Shown here: in pieces, positions 32,987 through 42,287 of the stretch
How positions within the stretch are numbered: the stretch's first letter is position 1
Layout of the letters: every line of letters starts with the position of its first letter
NCBI GenBank assembly: GCA_017517305.1
Contig: JAFWZV010000020.1
Span: forward strand, 1-64,000
Reading direction: 5' to 3'
Length of the DNA stretch: 64,000 bases
Source: Lachnospiraceae bacterium
Lineage (GTDB): Bacteria; Bacillota; Clostridia; Lachnospirales; Lachnospiraceae
Position numbers and translations under genes: made by a program
The notes under the pieces: model-generated
The model's database searches: none
What the model saw: the letters and a program-made list of their open reading frames with translations, nothing else
Told to the model about the DNA's origin: nothing

Positions 32987-34255
32987 ATGGCCAAGGAAAG
33001 AGTGTACATTTGCATAGATTTAAAATCCTTCTTCGCATCAGTGGAATGCGTGGAAAGAGGATTAGATCCTATGACCACTAATCTTGTGGTGGCAGATCCA
33101 GATAGAAGCGAGAAGACTATATGTCTGGCAGTAACTCCAGCTATGAAGAAGCTGGGAGTGAAGAATCGCTGTAGGGTATTTCAGATTCCGGATAGTATAG
33201 ATTATATTATGGCTATACCAAGAATGCAGTATTACATTGATTACTCTGCCAGAATATATGGAGTGTATTTAAAGTACATTGCTAAGGAGGATATACATGT
33301 TTATTCCATAGATGAGGTATTTATGGATGTAACTAATTATCTAAAGCTCTATCAGCTAACTCCTAAGGAGCTGGCTGTTAAGATAATGAAGGATGTGTAT
33401 GATACCACTGGAATTACTGCTACCTGTGGAATAGGTACGAATTTGTATCTGGCTAAGATTGCTTTAGATATAACTGCTAAGCATGTGGCAGACAATATAG
33501 GAATACTAGATGAAAAGTCCTATCAGGAAAATCTTTGGGGACACAGACCCATAACGGATTTTTGGAGAGTAGGCCACGGTACTGCCAAGAGGCTTGATAA
33601 GTACGGGATATATACTATGGGAGACATTGCCAAAACTGATGAGGATTTCTTATATAAGCTTTTTGGCATAGATGCGGAGCTTCTTATAGACCATGCTTGG
33701 GGGAGAGAGACCACCACTATTGCAGATATCAAAAAATACAAATCAAGTACACATTCTCTATCAAGTGGGCAGGTGCTTATGCGTGATTATGGATATGATG
33801 AGGGAAGGCTTATAGCCAAGGAGATGGCAGATCTGCTTTGTCTAGAGTTGGTGGACAAGGAGCTTGTTACAGATTCCATAACTATGCATATAGGATATTC
33901 TGCCAGATATGAGATAGATGGTTCTAGAGGAAGTGTTAGACTTGACTTTCCAACTTCCTCAGCTAAGGTGATATTAGAGTATATTGAAAAACTTTATGAT
34001 GAGATAGCAGATAAGAATTTAAGTATTCGTAGATTCAATATATCCTTTAACAATGTTGTTCATGAAGCCTATCACCAGTATGATATATTTTCTAATCCAG
34101 AGGAATTAAAGAGGGAGCATGACCTGCAGAAGGCTATGATAGATATAAAGAATAAATTCGGTAAAAATGCAATCCTAAAGGGTATGAACCTAAGTAAGGA
34201 AGGCACCACCATGGAGCGTAACAGACAGATTGGAGGGCATAGAAGTGGCAACTAG
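32987..34255 (+). CDS. Y-family DNA polymerase (UvrX/UmuC-like)
   Basis: A 422-residue translesion polymerase of the Y family. The catalytic region starts with CIDLKSFFASVECVE (Asp11) and SIDEVFMD (107-114) carries the second carboxylates; helix-hairpin-helix repeats lie near residues 180-215, and the little-finger domain follows. It bypasses DNA lesions with low fidelity. The next gene encodes a YolD-like protein, the usual partner of UvrX in Firmicutes, which favours UvrX over DinB. AGGTGAG precedes ATG 32987. Its 3' end overlaps the YolD-like gene by 11 bases. I see no clear LexA box before it. Confidence 0.88.
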   Translation: MAKERVYICIDLKSFFASVECVERGLDPMTTNLVVADPDRSEKTICLAVTPAMKKLGVKNRCRVFQIPDSIDYIMAIPRMQYYIDYSARIYGVYLKYIAKEDIHVYSIDEVFMDVTNYLKLYQLTPKELAVKIMKDVYDTTGITATCGIGTNLYLAKIALDITAKHVADNIGILDEKSYQENLWGHRPITDFWRVGHGTAKRLDKYGIYTMGDIAKTDEDFLYKLFGIDAELLIDHAWGRETTTIADIKKYKSSTHSLSSGQVLMRDYGYDEGRLIAKEMADLLCLELVDKELVTDSITMHIGYSARYEIDGSRGSVRLDFPTSSAKVILEYIEKLYDEIADKNLSIRRFNISFNNVVHEAYHQYDIFSNPEELKREHDLQKAMIDIKNKFGKNAILKGMNLSKEGTTMERNRQIGGHRSGN

Positions 34256-34427
34256 AATAAAGATGAGTAGAGAGGATAGAGCCAAGCAGTTTATGCCCTT
34301 TGCTGCATTAAAGGGATTTGATGAGGCCATAAAGCGAATGGAAGAGGAATGTGCCAAAAACAATGCAGGACTTATGTATGATCCAGAAAAGCTAAATCAT
34401 AACGAGGATGATTACGAAGATGAGTAA
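34245..34427 (+). CDS. YolD-like protein, short clostridial form
   Basis: A 60-residue protein with the conserved start MSREDRAKQFMPFAALKGFDEAI, the clostridial form of the YolD motif, and an acidic tail (NEDDYEDE). YolD proteins pair with UvrX-type polymerases and are thought to modulate them, as UmuD does for UmuC. The GTG start at 34245 lies seven bases after GGAGGG and inside the polymerase gene, so translation is coupled. Its stop codon overlaps the next gene. Confidence 0.75.
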   Translation: MATRIKMSREDRAKQFMPFAALKGFDEAIKRMEEECAKNNAGLMYDPEKLNHNEDDYEDE

Positions 34428-35127
34428 TATGAATGAAATATTTGCCAGAACTAGAAATTTAATAGGTGATACCGCCATGGAAAAGCTTGCTAGCGCAAGG
34501 GTAGCAGTATTTGGAATCGGTGGTGTAGGTGGACACGTGGTGGAAGCCTTAGCCAGAAGTGGGGTTGGAGCACTGGATTTAATAGACAGGGATGTGGTTT
34601 CAGAGAGTAATATAAATCGTCAGATTATAGCCCTTCATAGCACTATAGGAAAATACAAGGTGGAGGCAATGAAGGAACGTATTGCAGATATAAACCCTGC
34701 ATGTAAGGTGGAAGTCTACAATTGCTTTTATCTACCGGAAACCAAAGATCAGTTTGATTTTTCTAAGTATGACTATGTGGTAGATGCAGTAGATACAGTG
34801 ACAGCCAAGCTTACCTTAGTATGCGAGGCTAAGGAGAAAAATGTTCCTATCATAAGTAGTATGGGCGCGGGAAATAAACTAAACCCAGCTATGTTTGAGG
34901 TGGCAGATATCTACAAAACTTCAGTATGTCCTCTTGCCAAGGTTATGCGACGTGAATTAAAAAAACGAGGAATACAAAAGCTTAAGGTGGTTTACTCCAA
35001 GGAGGAAGCAATTAAGCCAACAAACTCAGCTAATGAGGAACGAGTGCCAGGATCTACAGCCTTTGTCCCATCTGTAGCTGGATTGATAATAGCATCTGAG
35101 GTAATTAAGGACCTGATTAATATGTAG
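34420..35127 (+). CDS. tcdA: tRNA threonylcarbamoyladenosine dehydratase TcdA
   Basis: About 235 residues, an E1-like ThiF/MoeB fold. The nucleotide loop GIGGVGG is at 32-38, with RSGVGALDLIDRDVV, SNINRQ (adenylation arginine) and YVVDAVDTVTAK following, and a Cys-bearing segment around SVCPLAKVMRRELKKRG. TcdA uses ATP to cyclise N6-threonylcarbamoyladenosine at tRNA position 37. ATG 34420 overlaps the YolD-like stop, so the gene is coupled to it; ATG 34408 and 34429 are alternatives. The strong terminator downstream ends this unit. Confidence 0.9.
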   Translation: MSNMNEIFARTRNLIGDTAMEKLASARVAVFGIGGVGGHVVEALARSGVGALDLIDRDVVSESNINRQIIALHSTIGKYKVEAMKERIADINPACKVEVYNCFYLPETKDQFDFSKYDYVVDAVDTVTAKLTLVCEAKEKNVPIISSMGAGNKLNPAMFEVADIYKTSVCPLAKVMRRELKKRGIQKLKVVYSKEEAIKPTNSANEERVPGSTAFVPSVAGLIIASEVIKDLINM

Positions 35128-35131
35128 GAAG

Positions 35132-35168
35132 GAAATAATTCCGGGTGCTTTGCACCCGGAATTATTTC
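35132..35168. terminator. Bidirectional terminator
   Basis: A 17-base arm GAAATAATTCCGGGTGC (35132-35148) pairs perfectly with 35152-35168 around a TTT loop, and T-runs flank it. It ends the tcdA transcript and the convergent DUF378 gene. Confidence 0.88.
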
Positions 35169-35183
35169 TTTCCTTTAATAGTT

Positions 35184-35387
35184 TTAGGCATCTCTTTTGG
35201 CAAGTAAGCCATAGAATGAGATAAGATACAAACCACAGATACCAACTAAATCATATACTAGTCTTGTGAATACTGTACCTTCTCCAAAGAGAGCTGAAAC
35301 AAGATTAAAATCAAAGAATCCTATGAGTCCCCAGTTGATGGCACCGATAATGGTGACAGTAAGGGCAATATAATTTATTAATCTCAT
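35184..35387 (-). CDS. DUF378 small membrane protein
   Basis: A 67-residue protein with two membrane helices, MRLINYIALTVTIIGAINWG and LVYDLVGICGLYLISFY, separated by a short loop with GIGF-like IGFFDFNLVSALFG. The pattern INWGLIG is the hallmark of DUF378, whose role is unknown. ATG 35387 is chosen because TGGAGG lies just upstream; a longer frame starting further out lacks a ribosome site. Single-gene unit, divergent from the PurF-like gene. Confidence 0.75.
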   Translation of the reverse strand: MRLINYIALTVTIIGAINWGLIGFFDFNLVSALFGEGTVFTRLVYDLVGICGLYLISFYGLLAKRDA

Positions 35388-35588
35388 AACATACCTCCAT
35401 AAACACTTTTTGTGCTTATAACTAGGGTTGCCAAAATACACAATAATATGCAAAATTAAAAAATATTTTTGTTAAATTTTTAGCTTATGCATAAGTCCTG
35501 AAAATATTGAATTATTTTATTATTATGTTATAATCAAACTTGCGAAAAAAGTAGCTGATTGCGAAAGCAATATATGGAGGAAATAACA

Positions 35589-36995
35589 ATGGGCGGATAT
35601 TTTGGAGTTGCCTCAAGAGAGGATTGTGTATTCGATTTATTTTTTGGAACAGATTATCATTCACATCTTGGAACAAGACGAGCAGGTATGGCTGTCTATG
35701 GTGAGGAGAATGGTTTTGATAAAGCTATCCATAATATAGAGAATTCACCATTTAGAACAAAGTTTACCAAGGAAGCTAATTCTATGAAGGGGAATTATGG
35801 AATTGGTTGTATATCAGATTTTGAGGCGCAGCCTATATTCGTGCGTTCACATCATGGTTCATTTGCAATAACAACAGTTGGCAAGATAAACAATGATGAT
35901 GAAATTATAGAGAAGATATTAAAGGACAGAGTACATTTCTTTGAGATGTCTAATGGTGAGATTAATGCTACAGAGCTTGTGGCAGCAATTATTAACCAGA
36001 AGGACAATTTTATTGATGGAATAAAGTATGCTCAGGAAATTATAGATGGTTCCATATCTATGCTGATACTTACTCCTAAGGGAGTTTACTGTGCTAGAGA
36101 CAAATATGGCAAAACACCTATTGTTATAGGTAAGAAGGATGGTGCTTATTGTGCTAGCTTTGAATTTTTCGCATTTGTAAATCTTGGATATGAGAAGGAA
36201 AAGGAGCTTGGCCCTGGAGAGATAGCTGTTATAACTCCAGATGCCTGTAAGACTTTAGTTGCTCCTGGAGATAAGATGAAGATATGTACCTTCCTTTGGG
36301 TATATTATGGATATCCTTCATCAGCTTACGAGGGAGTAAGCGTAGAGGAGATGCGTTACAGATGTGGAGAGATGCTTGCTAAGAGAGATTCTGAGGAGAT
36401 AGATATTGTAGCAGGAGTACCTGATTCAGGAACTGCACATGCTATAGGCTATTCACATGCTTCAGGTAAGCCATTTACCAGACCATTTATTAAATATACA
36501 CCAGCGTGGGCTAGATCATTTATGCCAACTATTCAGAGTAAGCGTAACCTTATAGCTAAGATGAAGCTTATTCCTGTTGAGGATATAATTAGAGGCAAAA
36601 GAATGCTTCTTATCGATGATTCAATTGTAAGAGGAACTCAGCTTAGAGAAACATCAGAATTTTTATACGAGAAGGGGGCCAAGGAGGTTCATATTAGACC
36701 TGCATGTCCACCTATTATGTACGGCTGTAAGTACCTTAATTTCTCTAGATCTAATTCAGAGATGGATTTAATCTCAAGAAGAGTGATAGCTGAGCTTGAA
36801 GGGGATAATGTATCACAGGAGACACTTGATAAGTATTGTGATCCAGAGACTGCAGAGTATAATAATATGGTAGAGAAGATAAGAGAGAAGCTTGGTTTTA
36901 CATCTCTTCGCTTCCAGAGACTTGATGATATGCTTGAGTCAGTAGGAATAGATACATGTAAGCTTTGTACTTACTGTTGGAACGGAAAAGAATGA
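35589..36995 (+). CDS. PurF-like amidophosphoribosyltransferase paralogue without the catalytic Cys
   Basis: About 468 residues with the two domains of PurF: an N-terminal Ntn-type glutaminase (residues 1-240) and a C-terminal phosphoribosyltransferase with the PRPP loop MLLIDDSIVRGTQ near 338. PurF makes phosphoribosylamine from PRPP and glutamine, the first step of purine synthesis. In true PurF the residue after Met is the nucleophilic Cys (MCGIFGI); here it reads MGGYFGV, so glutaminase activity is unlikely unless free ammonia is used. ATG 35589 has a GGAGG site and the motif is unmistakable. The C-terminal CKLCTYC resembles the iron-sulfur cysteines of some PurFs. No other pur gene is near, so its role is open. 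Confidence 0.85.
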   Translation: MGGYFGVASREDCVFDLFFGTDYHSHLGTRRAGMAVYGEENGFDKAIHNIENSPFRTKFTKEANSMKGNYGIGCISDFEAQPIFVRSHHGSFAITTVGKINNDDEIIEKILKDRVHFFEMSNGEINATELVAAIINQKDNFIDGIKYAQEIIDGSISMLILTPKGVYCARDKYGKTPIVIGKKDGAYCASFEFFAFVNLGYEKEKELGPGEIAVITPDACKTLVAPGDKMKICTFLWVYYGYPSSAYEGVSVEEMRYRCGEMLAKRDSEEIDIVAGVPDSGTAHAIGYSHASGKPFTRPFIKYTPAWARSFMPTIQSKRNLIAKMKLIPVEDIIRGKRMLLIDDSIVRGTQLRETSEFLYEKGAKEVHIRPACPPIMYGCKYLNFSRSNSEMDLISRRVIAELEGDNVSQETLDKYCDPETAEYNNMVEKIREKLGFTSLRFQRLDDMLESVGIDTCKLCTYCWNGKE

Positions 36996-37016
36996 TATAA
37001 AAGGAAATAATTCCTG

Positions 37017-38150
37017 ATGTTGAAACATATGAGTAAAAAAGTACGAAAGTATAAATTGTATATGATAACAGGAATATTTTTTGTTGCTGTGATAAACATT
37101 TTAGCCTGGCTTAGTCCAGGCTTTTGTGATTGGCATACCAATTACGTTACCCAAATAATAGTTAATATATTTGGCAGAATTTCAAACCTATTTCCATTCT
37201 CTGTGGGAGAGATAATGATAGTTCTTGGAATTATTTTGGTACTAGTAGCAGTGGTTATAGCTATAGCACTAATATTTCTTAGAAATAAGCCTAAGTATGT
37301 TAAGTTCACTAAAATGTTCTACAAGGCATTTGCAGGAATTCTTGTGGGTGTGTGCATTGTAATGACTACCAATTGTACTATACTGTATCATTGCACACCT
37401 ATAGATGCTAATACTAAGGTGGCTTATAGGGATTATACAGTGGAGGAGATGGAGATTCTAAGGAATTATATAGTGGAACAATGTAACCACTATATGAAGC
37501 TTATGCCTAGAGACGAGAATGGGAATATAGTTTTTGAGGGAGATATGCAGGAAGAGGCCAAGAAGGCATTATGGAGTATATCAGATGAATTCCCAAAGCT
37601 AAAGGGATATTATCCTGATGTGAAGAATTTGATGTCTTCAGATCTAATGAGTCAGGCATACATAGGAGGATATTATTTCCCGTTTTCTATGGAGGCAAAT
37701 GCTAATGGTAATATGTATATAGCTAATTATCCTGCGGTGTATTGCCATGAGTTAAGCCATCTTCATGGCTATATCTACGAGGATGAGGCAAATTATCTGG
37801 CATATCAGGCATGTATAAACAGTGAGTCGGATTTCTTCAAGTATTCAGGATATTTAAGCGTTTTGATATATATAGATAATGCATACTTTCACGCTATAGG
37901 AGATGATTATTTCTATTATATAACTCAGCCTGAGGTGGAAGAACAGGTATGGATAGATAGTGCATTTTTAACTGAGGAAGCTTGGAAAGATGTGGAGGAG
38001 GATGCAATTCTTTCTACAGACACTGTGGATGAGATATCAGATGAGTTTACGGAGACAACTCTTAATCTTAATGGAGTTGAGGAGGGTATGATAAGCTATA
38101 GCCTTGTGGTTGATCTAATGCTGCAGTACTATGACGGTATATTGTATTAA
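37017..38150 (+). CDS. DUF3810 protein, putative membrane zinc metalloprotease
   Basis: About 377 residues with three N-terminal helices (about residues 15-35, 60-90 and 105-125) and a long extracytoplasmic domain. This contains YCHELSHLHG near residue 245, an HExxH zinc motif, and EDEANYLAY just after it, where a Glu could be the third ligand. The family is DUF3810; activity is inferred from the motif and is unproven. AAGGAAATAATT lies upstream of ATG 37017, which begins 21 bases after the PurF-like stop, so they may be one operon. Function unknown. Confidence 0.75.
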   Translation: MLKHMSKKVRKYKLYMITGIFFVAVINILAWLSPGFCDWHTNYVTQIIVNIFGRISNLFPFSVGEIMIVLGIILVLVAVVIAIALIFLRNKPKYVKFTKMFYKAFAGILVGVCIVMTTNCTILYHCTPIDANTKVAYRDYTVEEMEILRNYIVEQCNHYMKLMPRDENGNIVFEGDMQEEAKKALWSISDEFPKLKGYYPDVKNLMSSDLMSQAYIGGYYFPFSMEANANGNMYIANYPAVYCHELSHLHGYIYEDEANYLAYQACINSESDFFKYSGYLSVLIYIDNAYFHAIGDDYFYYITQPEVEEQVWIDSAFLTEEAWKDVEEDAILSTDTVDEISDEFTETTLNLNGVEEGMISYSLVVDLMLQYYDGILY

Positions 38151-38199
38151 TGTTAGATAAAAAGAAAAAAATACAAAAAATAATACAAAATAATAAAAA

Positions 38200-38236
38200 T
38201 AACCTAGGGTAAGCTATTGCTTGTGACCCTAGGTTA
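38200..38236 (+). terminator. Terminator after DUF3810
   Basis: TAACCTAGGGT (38200-38210) pairs with ACCCTAGGTTA (38226-38236), with an inner AAGC-TATT-GCTT hairpin; AT-rich flanks (AATAATACAA with TTGTATTATT) extend the helix. Confidence 0.75.
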
Positions 38237-38293
38237 TATTGTATTATTGGGGTAAATATTATAGAATTACCATATCTATAGGGAGGATAAGTC

Positions 38294-39016
38294 ATGCTAA
38301 AAATTCATAATCTAACAAAATGCTATAAGGGTAGTGACAAGGGCGTTCATCAGTTAAATATGCATATTAATAAAGGTGACATCTATGCTTTTATTGGTCA
38401 TAACGGTGCAGGTAAGACAACAACCCTAAAATGTGTAACTGGCATTCATGACTTTGATGAAGGCGAGATAATTATAGACGGGATTAACATTAGGGAGAAT
38501 CCGTTAGAATGTAAGAAACATTTTGCATATATTCCTGACAATCCTGATTTGTATGAGTATCTGACAGGTATACAGTACCTTAACTTTGTAGCTGATATAT
38601 TTCAGGTGGAAGCTAAGGAGAGAAGAGACAAGATAGAAAAGTATGCAGATGCTTTCGAGATAACTGAGTCGCTAGGGGATTTAATCTCAACCTATTCACA
38701 TGGTATGAAGCAGAAGCTTGCCATAATATCAGCCTTGGTTCATGAACCTAAGCTACTTATATTGGACGAGCCATTTGTTGGACTTGATCCTAAGGCAGCA
38801 GTAATACTTAAAGACATGATGAGAGAAATATGTGCCAATGGGGGAGCAGTTTTCTTCTCCACCCATGTACTTGAAGTGGCTGAAAAGCTTTGTAACAAGG
38901 TGGCTATTATTAAGGATGGAAGACTCCTTTCCAGTGGAAATATGGAGGATATAGTAAGAGATGGACAATCCTTAGAGGACATATTCATGGAGGCGATAGA
39001 TGATGTGGCAGATTAA
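38294..39016 (+). CDS. ABC-2 type exporter ATPase
   Basis: A 240-residue ABC ATPase. Walker A GHNGAGKTT near residue 36, signature YSHGMKQKL, Walker B LLILDEPFVGLD, H-loop STHVLEVAEKL. The ATPase core is complete and has no C-terminal extension. With the large permease that overlaps its end it would form an exporter of unknown substrate. TAGGGAGG precedes ATG 38294. The stop overlaps the start of the permease by 17 bases. Confidence 0.88.
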   Translation: MLKIHNLTKCYKGSDKGVHQLNMHINKGDIYAFIGHNGAGKTTTLKCVTGIHDFDEGEIIIDGINIRENPLECKKHFAYIPDNPDLYEYLTGIQYLNFVADIFQVEAKERRDKIEKYADAFEITESLGDLISTYSHGMKQKLAIISALVHEPKLLILDEPFVGLDPKAAVILKDMMREICANGGAVFFSTHVLEVAEKLCNKVAIIKDGRLLSSGNMEDIVRDGQSLEDIFMEAIDDVAD

Positions 39017-40592
39017 AGTTTTAACCAAATTAGAGCTAGCCAATATGTTCTCCTTAAATGTGTTACGTCACACCAAGGACAAGAAGGCAAGAAATACGGG
39101 GATTGCTCTTGGGATTACCATAGGTTTTCTTATGATGCTTGTTATAGCATATGTGGGTGGTAAGAGCTATGGATTTATAAAGCTGGGAGCGGAAGAAATA
39201 GTGCCAGCATATATAGTCTTTATGAGCAGTATATTTGGACTAATTTTCTGTGCATTTAAAGCAGGGAAGATAATATTTAAAGATAATTGCTATGATATTT
39301 TGGCATCTATGCCTATAGGAAAGACTTCCATAGTAGTGAGCAGATATATTAGACTTTATGCAGAGGGCTTAGTGGTGTCATGCTTGGTTATGATACCAGG
39401 AATAGCTGTGTATGGTGCTATGGTACGACCGGGAATATTGGCTATTGTTCTAGGGTTAGCATCAGTGATGGTGGTGCCTATTATTCCGATTTCCCTATCA
39501 GTATTGTTAGGTGTATTAATTACAGGCATATCCTCAAGGATGAAGAATAAGGTATTATTTGAAACTGTGTTTGTGGTGGCGATAGTTGTAGCTGTATTCG
39601 CCATTAGTGGGGTTGTGCCAGAGGAAGATTTGGAAAACTTCGATTTACAAGCTTTAGGAGATATAGCTAAAAAGTTAAGTGATATACTCCACAAGGTTTA
39701 TCCACCTACTATATGGTTTGGAAATGCAATTGGTGGAGGAAGTATACTAAAGTTTGCAATGGGCACTATTGTTTCAGTGGGAATATTATTTATAGTAATT
39801 TCAATTACTGCTATAAATTTCGAGAAGATTAATAGAGGGCTTCGTGTTAATACAGCAAAGCATAATTACAAGATGGGTAAGCTTGAGAATAGAACTATAA
39901 TGAAGGCTCTTGTGGTTAGAGAGGCAAAGAGGTATTTTTCTTCGGGAGTCTATGTTACAAATACTATAATAGGACCTGTTATGGCGGTAATATTTGCAGT
40001 CAGTCTGTTCTTTGTGGATATGAATGAGACGTTAGGGGGATTACCAATTAACATAGATTTGAATGGTATTATCCCAGTGTTATTCGCGGGAATATTGGGG
40101 ATGAATTCACCCATAGCAACATCAGTGTCTATGGAGGGTAAGGAGTTTTGGATTATAAGGACCCTACCTGTGCCTTGGAAAGATGTTCTTAAAAGTAAAC
40201 TTTTATTCAGTATAATGTTACTTTTGCCATTTTATGTAGTGGGGGAAGTGGTTATGGTAATCGCTTTAAAACCATCCATTGAAAAGCTTGTGTGGATGAT
40301 AATATTGCCTGCAACTATAATAATATGTATCTTGGTGGTAGGTCTTGCAGTTAATCTTAAGTTCCCTAAGTTAAAGTGGGATAGCGAGGTTGAGGTGGTA
40401 AAGCAAAGCGCGTCAGCAATGATAGGCGGATTAGGAGGAGTGTTGATAGCACTTGTAGCTGTTATTCCTCTTGCCTTGGTTCCGGAAAACTATTATGGGT
40501 TAGTTGCCTGTATGGTTTGCATCATTGTATTAACTATCGCTATTATTACAAATCATATGAATAACAAGATTGATTTAAAAATGTTGGATTAA
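39000..40592 (+). CDS. Large ABC-2 type exporter permease
   Basis: A 530-residue membrane protein with about 12 helices in two sets separated by the cytosolic segment RGLRVNTAKHNYKMGKLENR. The opening has an N-terminal cytosolic stretch with VLRHTKDKKARNTGIALGI. This length fits double-size ABC-2 permeases that act as one chain. The partner is the ATPase encoded upstream, whose gene it overlaps. ATG 39000 and 39003 are adjacent; the first has the better position. Substrate unknown. Confidence 0.75.
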   Translation: MMWQIKVLTKLELANMFSLNVLRHTKDKKARNTGIALGITIGFLMMLVIAYVGGKSYGFIKLGAEEIVPAYIVFMSSIFGLIFCAFKAGKIIFKDNCYDILASMPIGKTSIVVSRYIRLYAEGLVVSCLVMIPGIAVYGAMVRPGILAIVLGLASVMVVPIIPISLSVLLGVLITGISSRMKNKVLFETVFVVAIVVAVFAISGVVPEEDLENFDLQALGDIAKKLSDILHKVYPPTIWFGNAIGGGSILKFAMGTIVSVGILFIVISITAINFEKINRGLRVNTAKHNYKMGKLENRTIMKALVVREAKRYFSSGVYVTNTIIGPVMAVIFAVSLFFVDMNETLGGLPINIDLNGIIPVLFAGILGMNSPIATSVSMEGKEFWIIRTLPVPWKDVLKSKLLFSIMLLLPFYVVGEVVMVIALKPSIEKLVWMIILPATIIICILVVGLAVNLKFPKLKWDSEVEVVKQSASAMIGGLGGVLIALVAVIPLALVPENYYGLVACMVCIIVLTIAIITNHMNNKIDLKMLD

Positions 40593-40695
40593 ACAAATTA
40601 TTGAGAGAAGTATGAAAAATTTGTTGATGATAATTTGAATTTGATATATCATACCAAGTGGACTGTTTTCAAGAAACTGAGAAAGGAACACTAAT

Positions 40696-42231
40696 ATGAA
40701 AATCGGAAATATATCAAGGCAAAGTAAAATTGGTTTTTGGAGTACCATAATATTTGGCATAATAGCTCATATTAATATGATGACCAATAAAATATCCTGG
40801 CAGGATGATATACAAGAATGGTTTGGCATAGGACATACCTATACATCTGGCCGTTGGATGCTGGGAATTATGCAGAAGCTAGAAGAGACATTTCTTGGCA
40901 CATCTATGTTTAGTACACCGTTCTTTAATTGTTTGGTTTCTATATTATGTATCGCCATAGTGGTTGGGTTGCTTATAGATTTATTTGAGATAAAGAGTGA
41001 GGTGCTTAGTATTATTCTTGGCGGGTTAATGGTGACATTTCCTGTTGTAACTAGTATTTTTGCGTATGTGTATACAGCGCCTGCTTACATGATAGGTCTG
41101 TTAATGGGAGTAGTAGGTGCGTATTTAATGTGCAAATATGACAAATGGTACATATATGTGGTTGCATTGATGCTATGTAGTTGTTGTGTTGGTACATATC
41201 AAGCATTTATTCCTGTAATAATAAGTATTTTTCTTATCTATATGATCAAGAGTAATATGCTTAGTTCAGATACCACCAAGTTGGGTATATTAAAGGAAAT
41301 AGTTTATTATGCCATTACCAGTCTTAGTTTTATGATATGTTATTTTATTATTAATAAGTTATTTTTAATGTACTTTGATGTTAAATTGGCGTCTTATAGA
41401 GGGATAAGTAAGATGGGAGTAACCTCTGTAAAGGGGTATATATATAGAATTTTTTTAACATATAAGGAATTTATTAGTCCTGATGAGTCTTCATTAACAA
41501 ATATGTATCCTGCTGGACTTGGAAATATATATAAGATAGTATTATTGATAATTGGAATAGGCACTATTATTTGTTTGATTAATACATATAAGGCAAATTC
41601 CCTGAGAGGATTTTATGTTACAGTATTGGTTGCTGCAATACCACTAACCACAAATTTTATATTTGTTATGTGTGAGACCGAGGTTATACATTCTTTGATG
41701 GTATATGGAAAGGCGTTCGTGCTAGTATATCTTGTTTTTATAATAGATTATTTGTGCGTGGAAGCTAACAAGTGGAAAAATCTTGTAAGTAAAATAGGAA
41801 TATTATTATTGTGCATGATAACAATTTTTTATGTGAAATTTGATAATATGTGTTACATGAAAGCAGAGATTGTGCAAACCCAGACTATACAATATTTTTC
41901 AACCATGGTTACTAGAATAAAAAGCGTAGAAGGCTATTCAGATGAATTACCAGTTGCATTTATTAATAAAAAAAATATAGATGATTTGTCAATTACAGAA
42001 AATCCTGAGTTCGAGGTGATTAATATTATGCCATATCATAAGGAATCAGATGATTTAATAAATAATTATTCATGGATACCATATATGGAAAATTGGCTAA
42101 ATTATAGTCCTGAAATATTGGATGAAGAGATTGTAAATGGGTGGGAAGAGATTGAAATAATGCCTGCATATCCAGATGACGGTTCTATTGCTGTAATACA
42201 TGGAATAGTTGTAATTAAGCTAGGTGAGTGA
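40696..42231 (+). CDS. Glucosyltransferase II-like membrane protein
   Basis: A 511-residue protein with about ten membrane helices and a large C-terminal extracellular loop, of the Glucos_trans_II family that includes phage serotype-converting glucosyltransferases (GtrC type). The start WQDDIQEWFGIGHTYTSGRWMLG holds an acidic pair typical of the GT-C fold, where an extracellular loop accepts a lipid-linked sugar. It probably adds a sugar to a surface glycan; the sugar is unknown. A ribosome site (GAAAGGA) precedes ATG 40696. It has its own promoter region of about 100 bases and a strong terminator. The coding sequence is particularly AT-rich, which may hint at transfer. Confidence 0.75.
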   Translation: MKIGNISRQSKIGFWSTIIFGIIAHINMMTNKISWQDDIQEWFGIGHTYTSGRWMLGIMQKLEETFLGTSMFSTPFFNCLVSILCIAIVVGLLIDLFEIKSEVLSIILGGLMVTFPVVTSIFAYVYTAPAYMIGLLMGVVGAYLMCKYDKWYIYVVALMLCSCCVGTYQAFIPVIISIFLIYMIKSNMLSSDTTKLGILKEIVYYAITSLSFMICYFIINKLFLMYFDVKLASYRGISKMGVTSVKGYIYRIFLTYKEFISPDESSLTNMYPAGLGNIYKIVLLIIGIGTIICLINTYKANSLRGFYVTVLVAAIPLTTNFIFVMCETEVIHSLMVYGKAFVLVYLVFIIDYLCVEANKWKNLVSKIGILLLCMITIFYVKFDNMCYMKAEIVQTQTIQYFSTMVTRIKSVEGYSDELPVAFINKKNIDDLSITENPEFEVINIMPYHKESDDLINNYSWIPYMENWLNYSPEILDEEIVNGWEEIEIMPAYPDDGSIAVIHGIVVIKLGE

Positions 42232-42236
42232 CAATA

Positions 42237-42287
42237 TATAACAAAGAAGTGGATGTGCCATTATGGCATATCCACTTCTTTGTTATA
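42237..42287. terminator. Bidirectional terminator overlapping a stop codon
   Basis: A 24-base arm starting at 42237 pairs perfectly with its partner ending at 42287 around TTA; it contains GAAGTGGATGTGCCA. The left gene ends just before it and the minus-strand DUF202 gene's stop codon lies inside it. Confidence 0.85.

Noticed and set aside
38200-38236. Fourth copy of the structured repeat (contains CCTAGGG/CCCTAGG)
   Set aside because: It lacks the GCTGAC/GTCAGC apical hairpin and the GCGMCA/TAGGCA loop; it is a simple terminator.
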